From positions 744,001 through 808,000 of the forward strand of contig WGMB01000003.1 of assembly GCA_016125275.1 (NCBI GenBank): a DNA stretch of 64,000 bases. Direction: 5' to 3'. Positions 16,543-26,100 of the stretch are shown here, piece by piece. The position numbers were made by a program, and so were the translations under genes. How positions within the stretch are numbered: the first letter of the stretch is position 1; the number at the start of each line of letters is the position of its first letter. The notes below the pieces were generated by a model that made no database searches, was not told the origin of the DNA, and saw only the letters and a list, made by a program, of their open reading frames with translations. The DNA is from Acidobacteriota bacterium. Its GTDB lineage: Bacteria > Acidobacteriota > Terriglobia > Bryobacterales > UBA6623.

Positions 16543-19182
16543 TTAGCGAACCGTCCAACGGATCTGCGACTTCACCTCCCGCACACCCGACCGAGGACTG
16601 GTGAAATACGCCACCCACTCGCCGCCGCGCGCCGAAGGCGGCTGCAGCAGGTTGAGCGGATCCCCTTGCACCGTGATATCCACGGGCACGCACGGAAAGC
16701 CCGCCACCGCCAGCGAGACGCCGCTCTGCAGCTTCTCGTTGATGGAGATGACGCCCGTGCTGGGACCATCGTAGGCCACCCGCACCGTGGTTTCCTTGTA
16801 GGCCACCCCGCCCGGCCCCTTCGCCGTCAGCGTGTAGGTCCGCTCGCGGCCCGGCTTCACCCGCGCCGTTCCGCTGGTCGCCACCGCGCCGGGCTCGGGC
16901 TCGATGGAGACTTCGGTCGCGTCACGAACGTTCCAGCTCAACTGCGACGCTCCGGTGCAGGAGACCGTCGGCGGACGCGCCTCGAAGGTGATGGTGGGCG
17001 CCCCGGCCCGAATCGTCACCACGGTCGTGGCGGATGTCTTGCCGCCGGGCCCCGTCGCCGTCAGCTCGTAGGTCGTCGTGCGATCCGGCCGCACCTGCAA
17101 GGTCCCCGAAGCGCCCGAAACAGCCCCGCCGGGCTTGATCGCCAGCGAGCTGACGTCGCCCGAGACTTGCCAGCGCAGCGTCACCGGGGCCCCGGCCAGC
17201 ACGCTGTCCGGTTCGGCGCGAAACGCCGAGATGGAGGGCGCGCCGGGAGCCGTCACGCTGACGGTCAGGCGCTTCTCTTGGCGGGTTCCGTCGAGACCCA
17301 CGGCCGTCAGCACGAAGGAACGGTCGGCGCGCAGGCCGCTCACCCGGCGGCTGCCCTTGGCCGGTACGGCCGCGCCGTCCAGCTCCACCGATTTGGCGTT
17401 GACGGCCTCCCACTGTAGTTCCACCGCGCCGTCGTAGGGCGCACTGAGCGTGGACGGCACGAAGGACAGAACCATCGGCGGCTTGGGAGTCGGCTTGGTC
17501 CCGCTGCCCGGACCGGGCGACGGGCCCGGCCCAGGTCCCGGCGTCGGACCGGAGCCCGAGCCGGGACCGGGGATCGTTCCGGGGCCGGAGGGGCTCACCG
17601 AGCCCGGCAGCACCTGGATCGACACCGTCCGGCTCTCGCGCGTCCCATCGGCCGCCAGGGCTTCCAGGGTGTGCTCTTCGTTGGCGGTCAGCCCGCTGGC
17701 CAGGTACGAGCCGGAAGGGTCCACGGCCCGGCCGTCGAGCTTCACGCTGGCGGCGCCGCGCACCGTCCAGCTCAGCCGCGCCGAACCCTCGTAGGCCACG
17801 GGCTCGGTCGGCCCCTCGAACACGATCTCGATGGCGCCCGCCGCCGCGCCCACCTGCACCTCGAACGTGCGGTCCACGACCGAGCCGTCCGCCAGCGTCG
17901 CCTGCAAGGCGAACGTGCGGTTCTCCTGGATGGCCGGGATGACCGTCGTCCCCGACGGCGCCACCGGATTGCCATCCAAGGTGACCTGCGAGTCGGCCGG
18001 CGCATCCCAGCGCAGCTCTACGTCCGTCCCGGGCGCCACCGGCGGCTCCGGCCCTTGGAGCGACACCTTCGGTCCGCCCTGGATCAGCGCTTGCACCTGC
18101 GCCACCATCTCCGGGCCGTACTCGAGCCCCAGCCAGACGCCGCCCGCCACGATCAGCAGCACGGCCAGAACCGCCGCCGCCATGCGCGGCCACTGCGCCG
18201 TCGGAGGCGTCACGAACGACGACTCGAGCGCCCGCCAGAACGGCTCGACTGCCGAAAATCGACCGCTCGGCGAAGGCGACAGAGCCTGCCGCACCGCCTC
18301 GGCCATGGCGCTCGGCGCGCCGACCTGGCGGAGGTCCGTCAGCAAGTCCGCGGTGGAACGCCCTTCCGGCGCGCGCCCGGTCAGCACCCGGAACAGCGTC
18401 GCCGCCAATCCGTAGACGTCCGCCGTCACGCCCGCCGGCTTGCCGCCCAACAGCTCCGGCGGCGCATAGGGGCGGTCGAGCAGCGGCGCCACCCGACGCG
18501 ACTCGCCGTCGCGGGTCGGCTGCAGAGCCGGCAGATCGAGCAGAGCCGCCGGGGCCCCGGGCGCGATGGAAACCGATTGCGGCGAAACTCTACCGTGTAC
18601 CCGGCCCGCCTCGTGGAAGGCCTGCAGAGCCTGTGCGGCCGGCGCCAGCAGCGCCACGGCCTCGCGGGGCTCAGGCGGACGCTCACGGGCGTCGAGCGCA
18701 TCGAGCAGCGTCATGGCCCCCAGCAGGGCCCGGCCGGAGGGCTCGTCGAACACCAACGCCAGCCGCTCGTTCACCCACAGAACGTCGAGGGCCGTGGCCG
18801 CGCCCGCAGTGGGGGTCACCCGTGCGCCGGAGCGCGAAGCCAGCAGGCTGCGGGTCGCCTCGTCGGCCGTGGCCGGGTCCGCCAGCTCCGAGGCAAAGAC
18901 TTCCGGGCCGGCCGCCGCCAGCACCACGCGCTTGTCGCCGTCCACGCGGTCCCAGGCAATGAAGGCTCGGCCGTACGGCGTCTCGCCCAGCGCCAGCCCC
19001 AACTCGTAGCGCTCGGCTAGCAGCGCGCCCGGGTCCGGGTCGCCCGGGGCGGCGGCCTTGGCGTCGAACGCCGAGCCGCATACGCCGCAGAAGCGGGCGT
19101 CGCCGGCCACTTGGGTCATGCACTGCGGGCAGCGGCGTACGCCGCCGGCGGGCCGGGGTTCTGGAGGGCGCATGTCGCTCAT
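16543..19182 (-). CDS. Large zinc-ribbon pseudokinase with transmembrane helix and tandem Ig-like domains
   Basis: An 879-residue protein. The N-terminal zinc ribbon is CPQCMTQVAGDARFCGVCG. A kinase-like domain follows (about residues 55-330), then one transmembrane helix (MAAAVLAVLLIVAGGVWLGL) and about 500 extracytoplasmic residues. These form roughly five Ig-like modules split by a Gly/Pro-rich linker around residues 525-565. The kinase catalytic loop is GRVHGRVSPQSVSI (no Asp, no Asn) and DFG is DLP, so it is a pseudokinase. The module FRAEPDSVLAGAPVTLRW is clearly related to the Ig-like domain of the next gene. First gene of the leftward arm; AGGA lies 8 nt before the ATG. Divergent from the VWA operon across an 86-bp gap with a palindrome, implying shared control. 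Confidence 0.83.
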   Translation of the reverse strand: MSDMRPPEPRPAGGVRRCPQCMTQVAGDARFCGVCGSAFDAKAAAPGDPDPGALLAERYELGLALGETPYGRAFIAWDRVDGDKRVVLAAAGPEVFASELADPATADEATRSLLASRSGARVTPTAGAATALDVLWVNERLALVFDEPSGRALLGAMTLLDALDARERPPEPREAVALLAPAAQALQAFHEAGRVHGRVSPQSVSIAPGAPAALLDLPALQPTRDGESRRVAPLLDRPYAPPELLGGKPAGVTADVYGLAATLFRVLTGRAPEGRSTADLLTDLRQVGAPSAMAEAVRQALSPSPSGRFSAVEPFWRALESSFVTPPTAQWPRMAAAVLAVLLIVAGGVWLGLEYGPEMVAQVQALIQGGPKVSLQGPEPPVAPGTDVELRWDAPADSQVTLDGNPVAPSGTTVIPAIQENRTFALQATLADGSVVDRTFEVQVGAAAGAIEIVFEGPTEPVAYEGSARLSWTVRGAASVKLDGRAVDPSGSYLASGLTANEEHTLEALAADGTRESRTVSIQVLPGSVSPSGPGTIPGPGSGSGPTPGPGPGPSPGPGSGTKPTPKPPMVLSFVPSTLSAPYDGAVELQWEAVNAKSVELDGAAVPAKGSRRVSGLRADRSFVLTAVGLDGTRQEKRLTVSVTAPGAPSISAFRAEPDSVLAGAPVTLRWQVSGDVSSLAIKPGGAVSGASGTLQVRPDRTTTYELTATGPGGKTSATTVVTIRAGAPTITFEARPPTVSCTGASQLSWNVRDATEVSIEPEPGAVATSGTARVKPGRERTYTLTAKGPGGVAYKETTVRVAYDGPSTGVISINEKLQSGVSLAVAGFPCVPVDITVQGDPLNLLQPPSARGGEWVAYFTSPRSGVREVKSQIRWTVR

Positions 19183-19238
19183 AAGATTCCTGGACTTTCC
19201 TCGGGCTCGCAGGGTTCCGTCGTTGTCGGGCCGCTCCC

Positions 19239-19252
19239 GCCGGCGCGCCGGC
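19239..19252. promoter_or_regulatory. Perfect palindrome in the divergent control region
   Basis: GCCGGCGCGCCGGC is a perfect 14-bp palindrome in the middle of the 86-bp gap between the pseudokinase arm and the VWA/tubulin arm. TACTAT at 19259-19264 could be a -10 box for the rightward operon. A shared regulator site is plausible. A GC-only palindrome can also arise by chance in this composition. Confidence 0.35.
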
Positions 19253-19268
19253 TTAGGGTACTATCTTA

Positions 19269-21485
19269 GTGGCCGCGCCCATGATTTCTACGGCGTTTTC
19301 CCCAGGTCGTCGTCGCCCGGGCGTCCAGCCGGCGAACAGCCTGTGCGCGAGCGTCTTCCTCGGCGTCCTCTCATTGTTGTCGATTTGCGGCCCGGCCGCA
19401 GCCCAGGACTCCTTCAGCGCCGACGTGGTGCTGGTGGTCGACACCTCGCGCAGCATGCTCGAGCCGGGCATGGACCCCGAGCGCACTTCCCTGCTCGTCT
19501 CCAAGCTCTTCTCCGACATCGTTCCCGGCAAGCTGGCCGTGCTGCGGCTGATGTCGGCAGGGCAAGACAAGGACGCTGTCGGCATGGTGCAGACGGGCGA
19601 GTTCCAGCCCTGCCGCGAAGACCCCTCGCAGAACTGCTCCGGCTACACCCTGCCGCCGGAGAAGCAGCGGGAGCTGGCCGAGGGGCGCATCCGCGTAGGC
19701 GAGAAGCTGCGGCCCCAACGCGGCTCGGCCGCCTTCAAGAGCGAGCTCGACCAGCACCTCGAACCCGTCGCCAATTCCAGCTACTTCGGCTACTCGTTCG
19801 CCACCGCAGGCAGTATCTTCGAGCAGAACCGCGCCGAGGACCCCGACCGGCCGCAGGTGCTGATCTGGCTCTCTGACGGCCGCGCCGAGGACTGGGAGTC
19901 CGCCAAGCAGACCCTCAAGAAGCTGCAGAGCGAGGGCGTGGGCATCGAGGCGATCGTCTTCGGGCGCGGCAGCACCGACCAGGCCGCCGAAGCCGGCTTG
20001 CCGCGCCGCACCACCACCGGTCCGGCCGAGCTGATGTCGGCCTTTGCCGACGCCTTTCGTCGGGTGGTGCGAGCGCCCTTCCGGGCCGACAGCCGGGTCT
20101 CGGCCAAGCCTCGCTTCTCGATGAAGCCGGAGATCGAAGAAGCCTGGGTGGTGATCTTCGGCGATACGACGCTTTCGCGCGCCAGCGTGGTCGGCCCGTC
20201 CGGCGAGGTCCTCGCCAACTTCGCCGAGGATCAGCAACCCCGCGCCGGCGCCTACAAGGTGGCCTATCTGAGCAAGCCCACGCCGGGGGACTGGGAGGTG
20301 CGCGCCAGCGGCGGCGGCGCGGACGTCTCCTACGCAGTGATCGAGCGCTCCAGCTTGGCCCCGTTCCTGCTGGAGCCGCGCTCGGTGATCGCCGGGGTTC
20401 CGTCGACCCTCGTCGTGGCGCTGAGGAGCTCAGAGGGCGGCGCGGACATCCGTCCGGCGGACCTGGGCGAAGACGTGAAGATGGAGGCCCGCTTCGAGGG
20501 CCAGACCGTGGAGCTGCGCGACGACGGCGTGGCGCCGGACGCGACGGCCGGCGACGGACGCTTCGCCGCGACCATTACGCTCGCCCAGCCCGGCCAAACC
20601 ACCGTGCGGGTGCGCGCGTCGAACAGCTTCATCGACCGCTCCAACGAAGGCGTCATCGAGGTCTCCGGCATGTTCCGCTACACCGGCGGCCCGGTAGCGC
20701 TCGACTTCGGCTCCCTCAAGGCCGGCGAGCAGGCCTGCTTGCCGCTGGTCTTCAGCGCCGAGCACGTCGGCTCGGTCCCGCTCGAGTTGAAGGCCTTGGA
20801 GGCCTTGCCCAGCGGCCACGCGCTCGAGTTGCACGCCGTCGGCGGCGCCACCCGGCCCGGCGGAGAGGCCCTGCTGATCGGCCCGGCCGACGAGAAACAG
20901 CTCTGCCTGGTGACCGAGCGCCGCGCGCCGTCGTCCAGCAGCGACGGCCGGCGCTGGGCCGAGATACGGATGCGCGGGCGCGAGGACGCCGAGGCGGCCG
21001 TCCCCTTGGAGCTCACGTGGCAGGTGGAAGGCTTGTCGTTCTGGGAGCTCTACAAGTGGTGGATTCTGGGAATCCTGGGGTTCCTGGTCCTGGCCTTCAT
21101 CCTCTACGGCTTCATCAAGCCCCACAATTTTCCGCGCGAGCTGGCGCTGATCTACGTCCCGGAGCTGGCTGATCTGGAGGACAACCTGCCGCAGCCGATT
21201 CGGAGCTGGAAGGGCACCGGCAAGGGCTGGTACCGCAACGCCCAGGCTTACCTCACGCCGGATTTCCGCATCACCGGCTCGAAGAAGGGCGCGCTGGTGT
21301 CGCTCGAAGCCGTGGGAGCGCGCAGCGTGCTGGTCAAAGGCCTCGGCGGCGGACTGTACCGCGACGGCGGCGACGGCGACTGGGACGAGGTTCCCGAGCA
21401 GGGACGGCGCATCCGCGGCGGCGAGCTGTATCGCATCGGGGAGCGCGGCCCCTTCTTCCAGACCGCCACGAGGATGGGCCGATGA
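19269..21485 (+). CDS. VWA-domain type I membrane protein 1 (first gene of the tubulin-system operon)
   Basis: A 738-residue protein from a GTG start; the ATG at 19281 would give 734. Layout: signal peptide (SVFLGVLSLLSICGPAAAQ), VWA domain with MIDAS DTSRS at residues 58-62 and VLIWLSDGRAED, then beta-rich extracytoplasmic modules. One of these carries LRDDGVAPDATAGDGRF, a pattern repeated in VWA protein 3. A transmembrane helix (about 594-616, WWILGILGFLVLAFILYGFI) and a 120-residue cytoplasmic tail (WYRNAQAYLTPDFRITGSK) follow. VWA domains bind proteins through a MIDAS metal. Four such proteins are encoded in tandem, so a hetero-oligomeric surface or periplasmic assembly is likely. The stop overlaps the next start by 4 bp. 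Confidence 0.82.
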   Translation: MAAPMISTAFSPGRRRPGVQPANSLCASVFLGVLSLLSICGPAAAQDSFSADVVLVVDTSRSMLEPGMDPERTSLLVSKLFSDIVPGKLAVLRLMSAGQDKDAVGMVQTGEFQPCREDPSQNCSGYTLPPEKQRELAEGRIRVGEKLRPQRGSAAFKSELDQHLEPVANSSYFGYSFATAGSIFEQNRAEDPDRPQVLIWLSDGRAEDWESAKQTLKKLQSEGVGIEAIVFGRGSTDQAAEAGLPRRTTTGPAELMSAFADAFRRVVRAPFRADSRVSAKPRFSMKPEIEEAWVVIFGDTTLSRASVVGPSGEVLANFAEDQQPRAGAYKVAYLSKPTPGDWEVRASGGGADVSYAVIERSSLAPFLLEPRSVIAGVPSTLVVALRSSEGGADIRPADLGEDVKMEARFEGQTVELRDDGVAPDATAGDGRFAATITLAQPGQTTVRVRASNSFIDRSNEGVIEVSGMFRYTGGPVALDFGSLKAGEQACLPLVFSAEHVGSVPLELKALEALPSGHALELHAVGGATRPGGEALLIGPADEKQLCLVTERRAPSSSSDGRRWAEIRMRGREDAEAAVPLELTWQVEGLSFWELYKWWILGILGFLVLAFILYGFIKPHNFPRELALIYVPELADLEDNLPQPIRSWKGTGKGWYRNAQAYLTPDFRITGSKKGALVSLEAVGARSVLVKGLGGGLYRDGGDGDWDEVPEQGRRIRGGELYRIGERGPFFQTATRMGR

Positions 21486-23749
21486 GACTGCTCTGGCTGC
21501 TGTTGACCGCGCTGCTGCTGACGCCCGTCGCCGTCCAGGCCCAGGCGCGGCGCCACATCGTGGTGATCCTCGACACCTCCAAGTCGATGATCAAGAACGA
21601 TCAGAAGCGGCTGGCAACGCTCTCTACCGCCATGCTCTTCGACCTGGCGCGGCCCGACCTAGCCTCCGGCGACACCTTCGAGGTCATCCCGTTCCAGTCC
21701 GGCGGCCAGCAGTGGACCGATTCGAGCGAGCCCTGCGAGGATCGCGCCGGCGCGGTCATCCCGGCCATCCGCGGCTCCTCCAGCGCCGCCGCCGGGGCGG
21801 ACCTGGCCGACAAGCTCCGCCGCGCCCCTTACGACGCCAACTGGACCTACTTCTACCCTCCCCTGTGCACCGCCGTAAAGCGCCTGGAGGGCCGCGAGGG
21901 CCAGAAAGTGATCGTGGTGGTGACCGACGGCAAGAGCGACCGCAGCGACCTGGACCAGAGCCTGATCCGGCAAAAGCTCGTGCCCAAGATGCTCGACCAG
22001 AGCATTCAGCTCCAGGTGCTGGCCTTCGGCCGGGCCGAGGGAGCCGCGGCGTCGGCTTTCTTCCAGCCGATCGTCAACTCCGGCGGGGCCAGCCTGGGCC
22101 AGGTGTTCGAGGACCTCTCCGGCGACCTGTTGCTGGAGAACATGATCGAGATCTTCGGGCGTTGCTGCGCCTATACCTCCGAGATCGTGCGCGGCAACCG
22201 GCTCCAGCTTCGCGGCCGAGTGATCCCGGAGAACGCGGCCGTCGTGGCTTTTTGGAAGACCGCCGGGGCGAAGCCGGGCTTCGAGTTCCCGTCCGAGCCC
22301 AAGCCCGGCCTGGCGAACGAGCTGCGCACCGCCTCCGAGGCCGGCGCCAGCTACGCCGTACGCTGGCTGACCGCGCCCATCCCGGAGGCGCCGGTGGAGA
22401 TCCAGCTCGCCTCGCCCAACGCCATCGTGGCGATCCTGCGTCCTCCGGAGATCGAGCTCGAATGGACCGACCTGTCGCCCTTCGAGACCCTCGCCACACA
22501 GAACGATCTGTGCCGAGAGGTCGCCGTCAAGTTGCGCGGCGGCAGCGGCGAGGAGCCGCCCGACGACATCGCCGTCAGCTTCCGCGTCCACGGCCCGGAC
22601 CGCGACAGCGGACGCAACTACGTCAGCGACTGGGAGGCGGCCTCCGGCGGCGCTCTCAACGCCGACCGCGACGCCCGCATCTACCGCGTCTGCCCGGTCT
22701 TCAAGGACACCTTTCCGGAAGGCTCGGACTTCTACCTCGGCCGCCTGGAAGCGCGCGCCATGCGCGGCGAGGTCGTGCTCGAGACGCTGACCGGCGTGGA
22801 GGGCATGGCCGCCACCGTGCGGCCCCTGCTGCGCATTCGCTCGACCCCGTCCAAAGCCGGCGCGGACCGCCAGAGCCTGGGCCGCTCCGAGGTCGGCTGC
22901 GCCAACTTCTCGCTGGTGCTCGAGCCCTGGGAGCGCTTCGAAGCCCGCGCCGGGCGCGGCGAGCCGTTCCGCCTGACCGCCGCCCTCGATCCAAAGCTCG
23001 ATTTGGGCTCCGGGCCGCTGGCCGGCGCCTCGGTCCGCCTGGACGGCCGCCCGGTGCGCTTCAAGGAGCCCGGCCGCGCCCTGTGGGAAGCCCAGCTCGA
23101 CGCCGACCTGATCGCCCGCCTCAAGCGCGCCGCCAACGCCGACGCGCCGGAGTTTCCGCTGAAGGTGTGCGTGGAGACGGGCCGCCCCACCGAGGGCGGG
23201 ACCGCCGGCGTGGAGCTGCACTTCAGCCTCGCCGAGCCGCCGTACCGAGACATGCCGCTCGGCGCCCTGTCCGACCCCTTCACGATCGAGCTGGAGGTCG
23301 CCGCGCCGGACTTCTGGCAGCGCTACTGGTCGCTGCTGACGCTGTTGCTGCTGCTCCTGCTGCTGGCGCTGCTGGCCTGGTATACGCGCTACCGCCTGAC
23401 GTTGCCGCCGGACTTCCGGATGGCCCCGGCGGGCGCTCCCGGCGGCCCGTTTCTGCCGCAGCCGCTGGGAGAGGCGCCGCTGTTCCGTAAGCTGGCCGGG
23501 CTGGACTCCGAGCTGCCGTTCGAGACGCCCGGCAGCCCCGCTCCGCTGGGCTGGGTGCGGCCCCTGGGCCGGGATCTCTACGCCTTCCGCCCGCCGCAGG
23601 GCGCCCACGGGCTGCAGCAAGAGGACGGCGGCGGCTGGAAGGATGCGCCGACCGACGGAGAGACCTATACCATCGAGGCGCGCCGCAGCTATCGCTACCA
23701 AGGCCCCGGCGGTGAGATGCGCACCTTCCGCGCCGAATTCGAGCAATGA
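21482..23749 (+). CDS. VWA-domain type I membrane protein 2
   Basis: A 755-residue protein with a signal peptide (LLWLLLTALLLTPVAVQA). The VWA domain begins at once, with MIDAS DTSKS at residues 31-35 and the later VIVVVTDGKSDRSDLD. Long beta-rich modules follow up to a very Leu-rich transmembrane helix near residue 617 (LLTLLLLLLLLALLAWY). The cytoplasmic tail of about 130 residues is longer in its proximal part and less similar to the tails of the other three VWA proteins (GWVRPLGRDLYAFRPP, SYRYQGPGGEMRTF). It is the most divergent member of the set. It is coupled on both sides by 4-bp ATGA overlaps. Role inferred as part of the membrane-spanning VWA assembly. Confidence 0.82.
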   Translation: MRLLWLLLTALLLTPVAVQAQARRHIVVILDTSKSMIKNDQKRLATLSTAMLFDLARPDLASGDTFEVIPFQSGGQQWTDSSEPCEDRAGAVIPAIRGSSSAAAGADLADKLRRAPYDANWTYFYPPLCTAVKRLEGREGQKVIVVVTDGKSDRSDLDQSLIRQKLVPKMLDQSIQLQVLAFGRAEGAAASAFFQPIVNSGGASLGQVFEDLSGDLLLENMIEIFGRCCAYTSEIVRGNRLQLRGRVIPENAAVVAFWKTAGAKPGFEFPSEPKPGLANELRTASEAGASYAVRWLTAPIPEAPVEIQLASPNAIVAILRPPEIELEWTDLSPFETLATQNDLCREVAVKLRGGSGEEPPDDIAVSFRVHGPDRDSGRNYVSDWEAASGGALNADRDARIYRVCPVFKDTFPEGSDFYLGRLEARAMRGEVVLETLTGVEGMAATVRPLLRIRSTPSKAGADRQSLGRSEVGCANFSLVLEPWERFEARAGRGEPFRLTAALDPKLDLGSGPLAGASVRLDGRPVRFKEPGRALWEAQLDADLIARLKRAANADAPEFPLKVCVETGRPTEGGTAGVELHFSLAEPPYRDMPLGALSDPFTIELEVAAPDFWQRYWSLLTLLLLLLLLALLAWYTRYRLTLPPDFRMAPAGAPGGPFLPQPLGEAPLFRKLAGLDSELPFETPGSPAPLGWVRPLGRDLYAFRPPQGAHGLQQEDGGGWKDAPTDGETYTIEARRSYRYQGPGGEMRTFRAEFEQ

Positions 23750-26100
23750 CACCGTCGCGCCCGCTCGTCGCCGCCTTGCTGGGGCTCCTGTCGATCAGCC
23801 CGGCGGCGGCGGAGCGCCGCGTCTCCGTGCTCATTGACACCTCCGGCTCGATGCTCCGCAACGACGCGCCGCTCTACACCGTGCAGCTCGCCAAGATCCT
23901 GGGCGACCTCACCGAGCCCGGCGACCGCTACCAGGTCACCCGCCTGCCGCCCACGGACAGCGAGGTCGACATCTGCGACGCGCCTCCGACCGAGGCCCTG
24001 CGGCTGGCCATGCGCTCGGGCGACTACGCCGGCTTCAAGGCCGCCATTCAAGGCTTCATCGGGCGCTACAACGGCGGCAACAAGTTCGCCGGCTCCATCC
24101 ACACGGCGCTGCAACTGTTGACCTTGGACCCCGCCCAGCAGCGGCTGTTGCTGTTCATCGCCGACTCCGGCGGCCTCAGCGACGAGTGCGAAGGCTCGCT
24201 CACCCGCGAGCTGCAAGCCTTCCGCAACAGCGGCGGCATGGTGGCGGCGGTCAACATCGGCTCCTCCACGGGCGGCTTCGGCGGCAACCCCGCCTTCAAC
24301 TTCACCCGAGCGGCCAGCAACTCCTCGGAGCTCATCGAAGCCGTCGCGGAGGTCTATCAGCGCTTCCTCGGCTCGCGTGAGGCCAAGACGGGCCGGCTCT
24401 CCAGCGGCTCCGTGGAAGTGGAGGTCGGCCCCTACGTCAAGGAGGCATTCCTGGTGGTGGCCGTGGACGGCGAGATCGGCGCCATCCAGCCCGATCCGTC
24501 GAACCCCTCGGCCAAGAACGCCGACCTGAACCTGCGTGGCGGCGGACAAACCGTCGGGCTCGACGGCCGCACGCGCAGCTATCGCATCGTACGGCTCACC
24601 CATCCGCAGGGCGGCCGCTGGCGCTTTCAGGCCGGCTCGGCCTCCGGCGGCTGGATGCTGCTCGAAGAGTCCGCCATCGCCATCCGGCCCCTCGAATCCG
24701 TGACCGCCGGCCCGGAAGCCCTGCTCACCTTCGAGGTCTACGACGAGCGCACCGGTGAGCGCATCGTGGGCGGTTCGCATCCGCCCATTCAGGCCGAGGT
24801 GGAGGTCGACGGCCAACGCCTGGCCTTGCGCGACGATGGGAACGGAGGCGACAAGACCGCCGGAGACGGCGTGCTCACGGCCGTGGCCCGGCTGCCCCAA
24901 ACAGGCCGCCGCACCGTCAGCGCGATGCTCAAGGGAGGCGACCTGGAGCGCAGACTCTCGCTAAGCCTCGACGTGCGCGAGCCCGGCTGGAAGCTCGAGC
25001 CGCAGCTCCCGGCGCGCGCCGAGGTCGGCGACCCTTTGTTGCTGGAGGTGCGCGCCCGCTCCGAAGGCGGCGGCGCGGACAAGCCGGCCTACCTGGACGC
25101 GCGCGTTGCCGGCGGAGCCTCCGTGCAACTGCGCGACGACGGGACCGGCGGCGACCGTACCGCCGGCGACGGCGTGTACAGCGCCTCCTGGACGCCGCCG
25201 GCCGCCGGAGAGGTCGCCATCGTCGTGCAGCCGCCGCCGGGCGTCCGCGGCGAACCGGTCGAACGCAAGCTCGAAGCGCTGGGCAAGCTCAGCTTCAGCG
25301 GCGCTCCACCGGCGGTCAGGCTGGGTCCGGTGGGCAGCGGCGAAGAGGCCGCCGGCAAGATTGACCTCAGCGGCGCCGCGGTGCAAGGCGAAGTGACGCT
25401 CACCGTCGACACCGACCTCGACCTGTCGAACACTGAGCTGCTGATCGAGACCGACGCCGGCTGGACGAACCTGCACGACAACCCATCGGTCCGCCTGCGC
25501 TCCGATGGCCGCCGACAGATCGGGCTCCGCTTGGCCGTCGCCGCCTGCCCCACGGCCTGCGCGCCCGAGCAGGCCCACACGGTGACGCTGCGTGCGCCGC
25601 GCGCCGACGGCTCGGTGGTCGAGATCCGCGCACCGCTGGTGGTGGAAGTCGTCGGCGACCCGTTTCTGAAGTGCTATTGGCCGTGGATCGCCGCCGCCGT
25701 CTCCACGCTGCTCGGCGCCATCGTCGCCTACGGCTACATCTCGCCCTCCCGCTTCGGCGCTCGCGACGGGGTGCAGATCTCGCAGGAGGCGGACTTGAGC
25801 GAGGGCTTCTTCTACCCGTTTCGCGCCCAGCCGGGCTCGGGAGTGGGCTTGTACCGCGACGCACGTCTGTATCTGAGCTCCGACTATCGCCTCAGCGGAC
25901 GCCGCGTAAACGTGCTGGCGAAGCTGCGCGCCGACCGCGGCCGGGTGAAGATCGAGCCGGCGCCGGGACAGAGCCTCTGGCGCGAAACCATCGACGGCGA
26001 TTGGGAGGAATTGCCTCCCGAGGAAACGCAAGCGCGTACCGGCGTCGTCTACCGCAATCATGAGAAGACTCTGTACTTCGAGCTGAGGACCGGAGGATGA
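23746..26100 (+). CDS. VWA-domain type I membrane protein 3
   Basis: A 784-residue protein: signal peptide ending AAAE, VWA domain with DTSGS at residues 31-35 and LLLFIADSGGLSDECEGSL. Two beta-sandwich modules each carry a copy of the DDGxxGDxTAGDG motif (LRDDGNGGDKTAGDGVL and LRDDGTGGDRTAGDGVY). The Cys-flanked transmembrane helix (CYWPWIAAAVSTLLGAIVAY, about residue 643) leads to a cytoplasmic domain with RDARLYLSSDYRLSGRR and a final YFELRTGG. It is most similar to VWA protein 4, and the two probably arose by tandem duplication. The positions around NFTRAASNSSELIEAVAEVY are nearly repeated there. The next gene overlaps it by 4 bp. Confidence 0.83.
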   Translation: MTPSRPLVAALLGLLSISPAAAERRVSVLIDTSGSMLRNDAPLYTVQLAKILGDLTEPGDRYQVTRLPPTDSEVDICDAPPTEALRLAMRSGDYAGFKAAIQGFIGRYNGGNKFAGSIHTALQLLTLDPAQQRLLLFIADSGGLSDECEGSLTRELQAFRNSGGMVAAVNIGSSTGGFGGNPAFNFTRAASNSSELIEAVAEVYQRFLGSREAKTGRLSSGSVEVEVGPYVKEAFLVVAVDGEIGAIQPDPSNPSAKNADLNLRGGGQTVGLDGRTRSYRIVRLTHPQGGRWRFQAGSASGGWMLLEESAIAIRPLESVTAGPEALLTFEVYDERTGERIVGGSHPPIQAEVEVDGQRLALRDDGNGGDKTAGDGVLTAVARLPQTGRRTVSAMLKGGDLERRLSLSLDVREPGWKLEPQLPARAEVGDPLLLEVRARSEGGGADKPAYLDARVAGGASVQLRDDGTGGDRTAGDGVYSASWTPPAAGEVAIVVQPPPGVRGEPVERKLEALGKLSFSGAPPAVRLGPVGSGEEAAGKIDLSGAAVQGEVTLTVDTDLDLSNTELLIETDAGWTNLHDNPSVRLRSDGRRQIGLRLAVAACPTACAPEQAHTVTLRAPRADGSVVEIRAPLVVEVVGDPFLKCYWPWIAAAVSTLLGAIVAYGYISPSRFGARDGVQISQEADLSEGFFYPFRAQPGSGVGLYRDARLYLSSDYRLSGRRVNVLAKLRADRGRVKIEPAPGQSLWRETIDGDWEELPPEETQARTGVVYRNHEKTLYFELRTGG

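Noticed and set aside
17490-17600. Possible CRISPR or minisatellite in the Gly/Pro-rich stretch
   Set aside because: The repeats are codon-level GPG runs in a linker of the large pseudokinase, with no regular spacer structure.
14994-19182. Active PknB-type Ser/Thr kinases
   Set aside because: The catalytic HRD aspartate is missing in both, the VAIK lysine is replaced in one, and DFG is lost in the larger one.
21659-23752. A 697-codon minus-strand open frame opposite VWA gene 2
   Set aside because: Antisense to a gene with signal peptide, VWA motif and membrane helix; the antisense product has no domain features.
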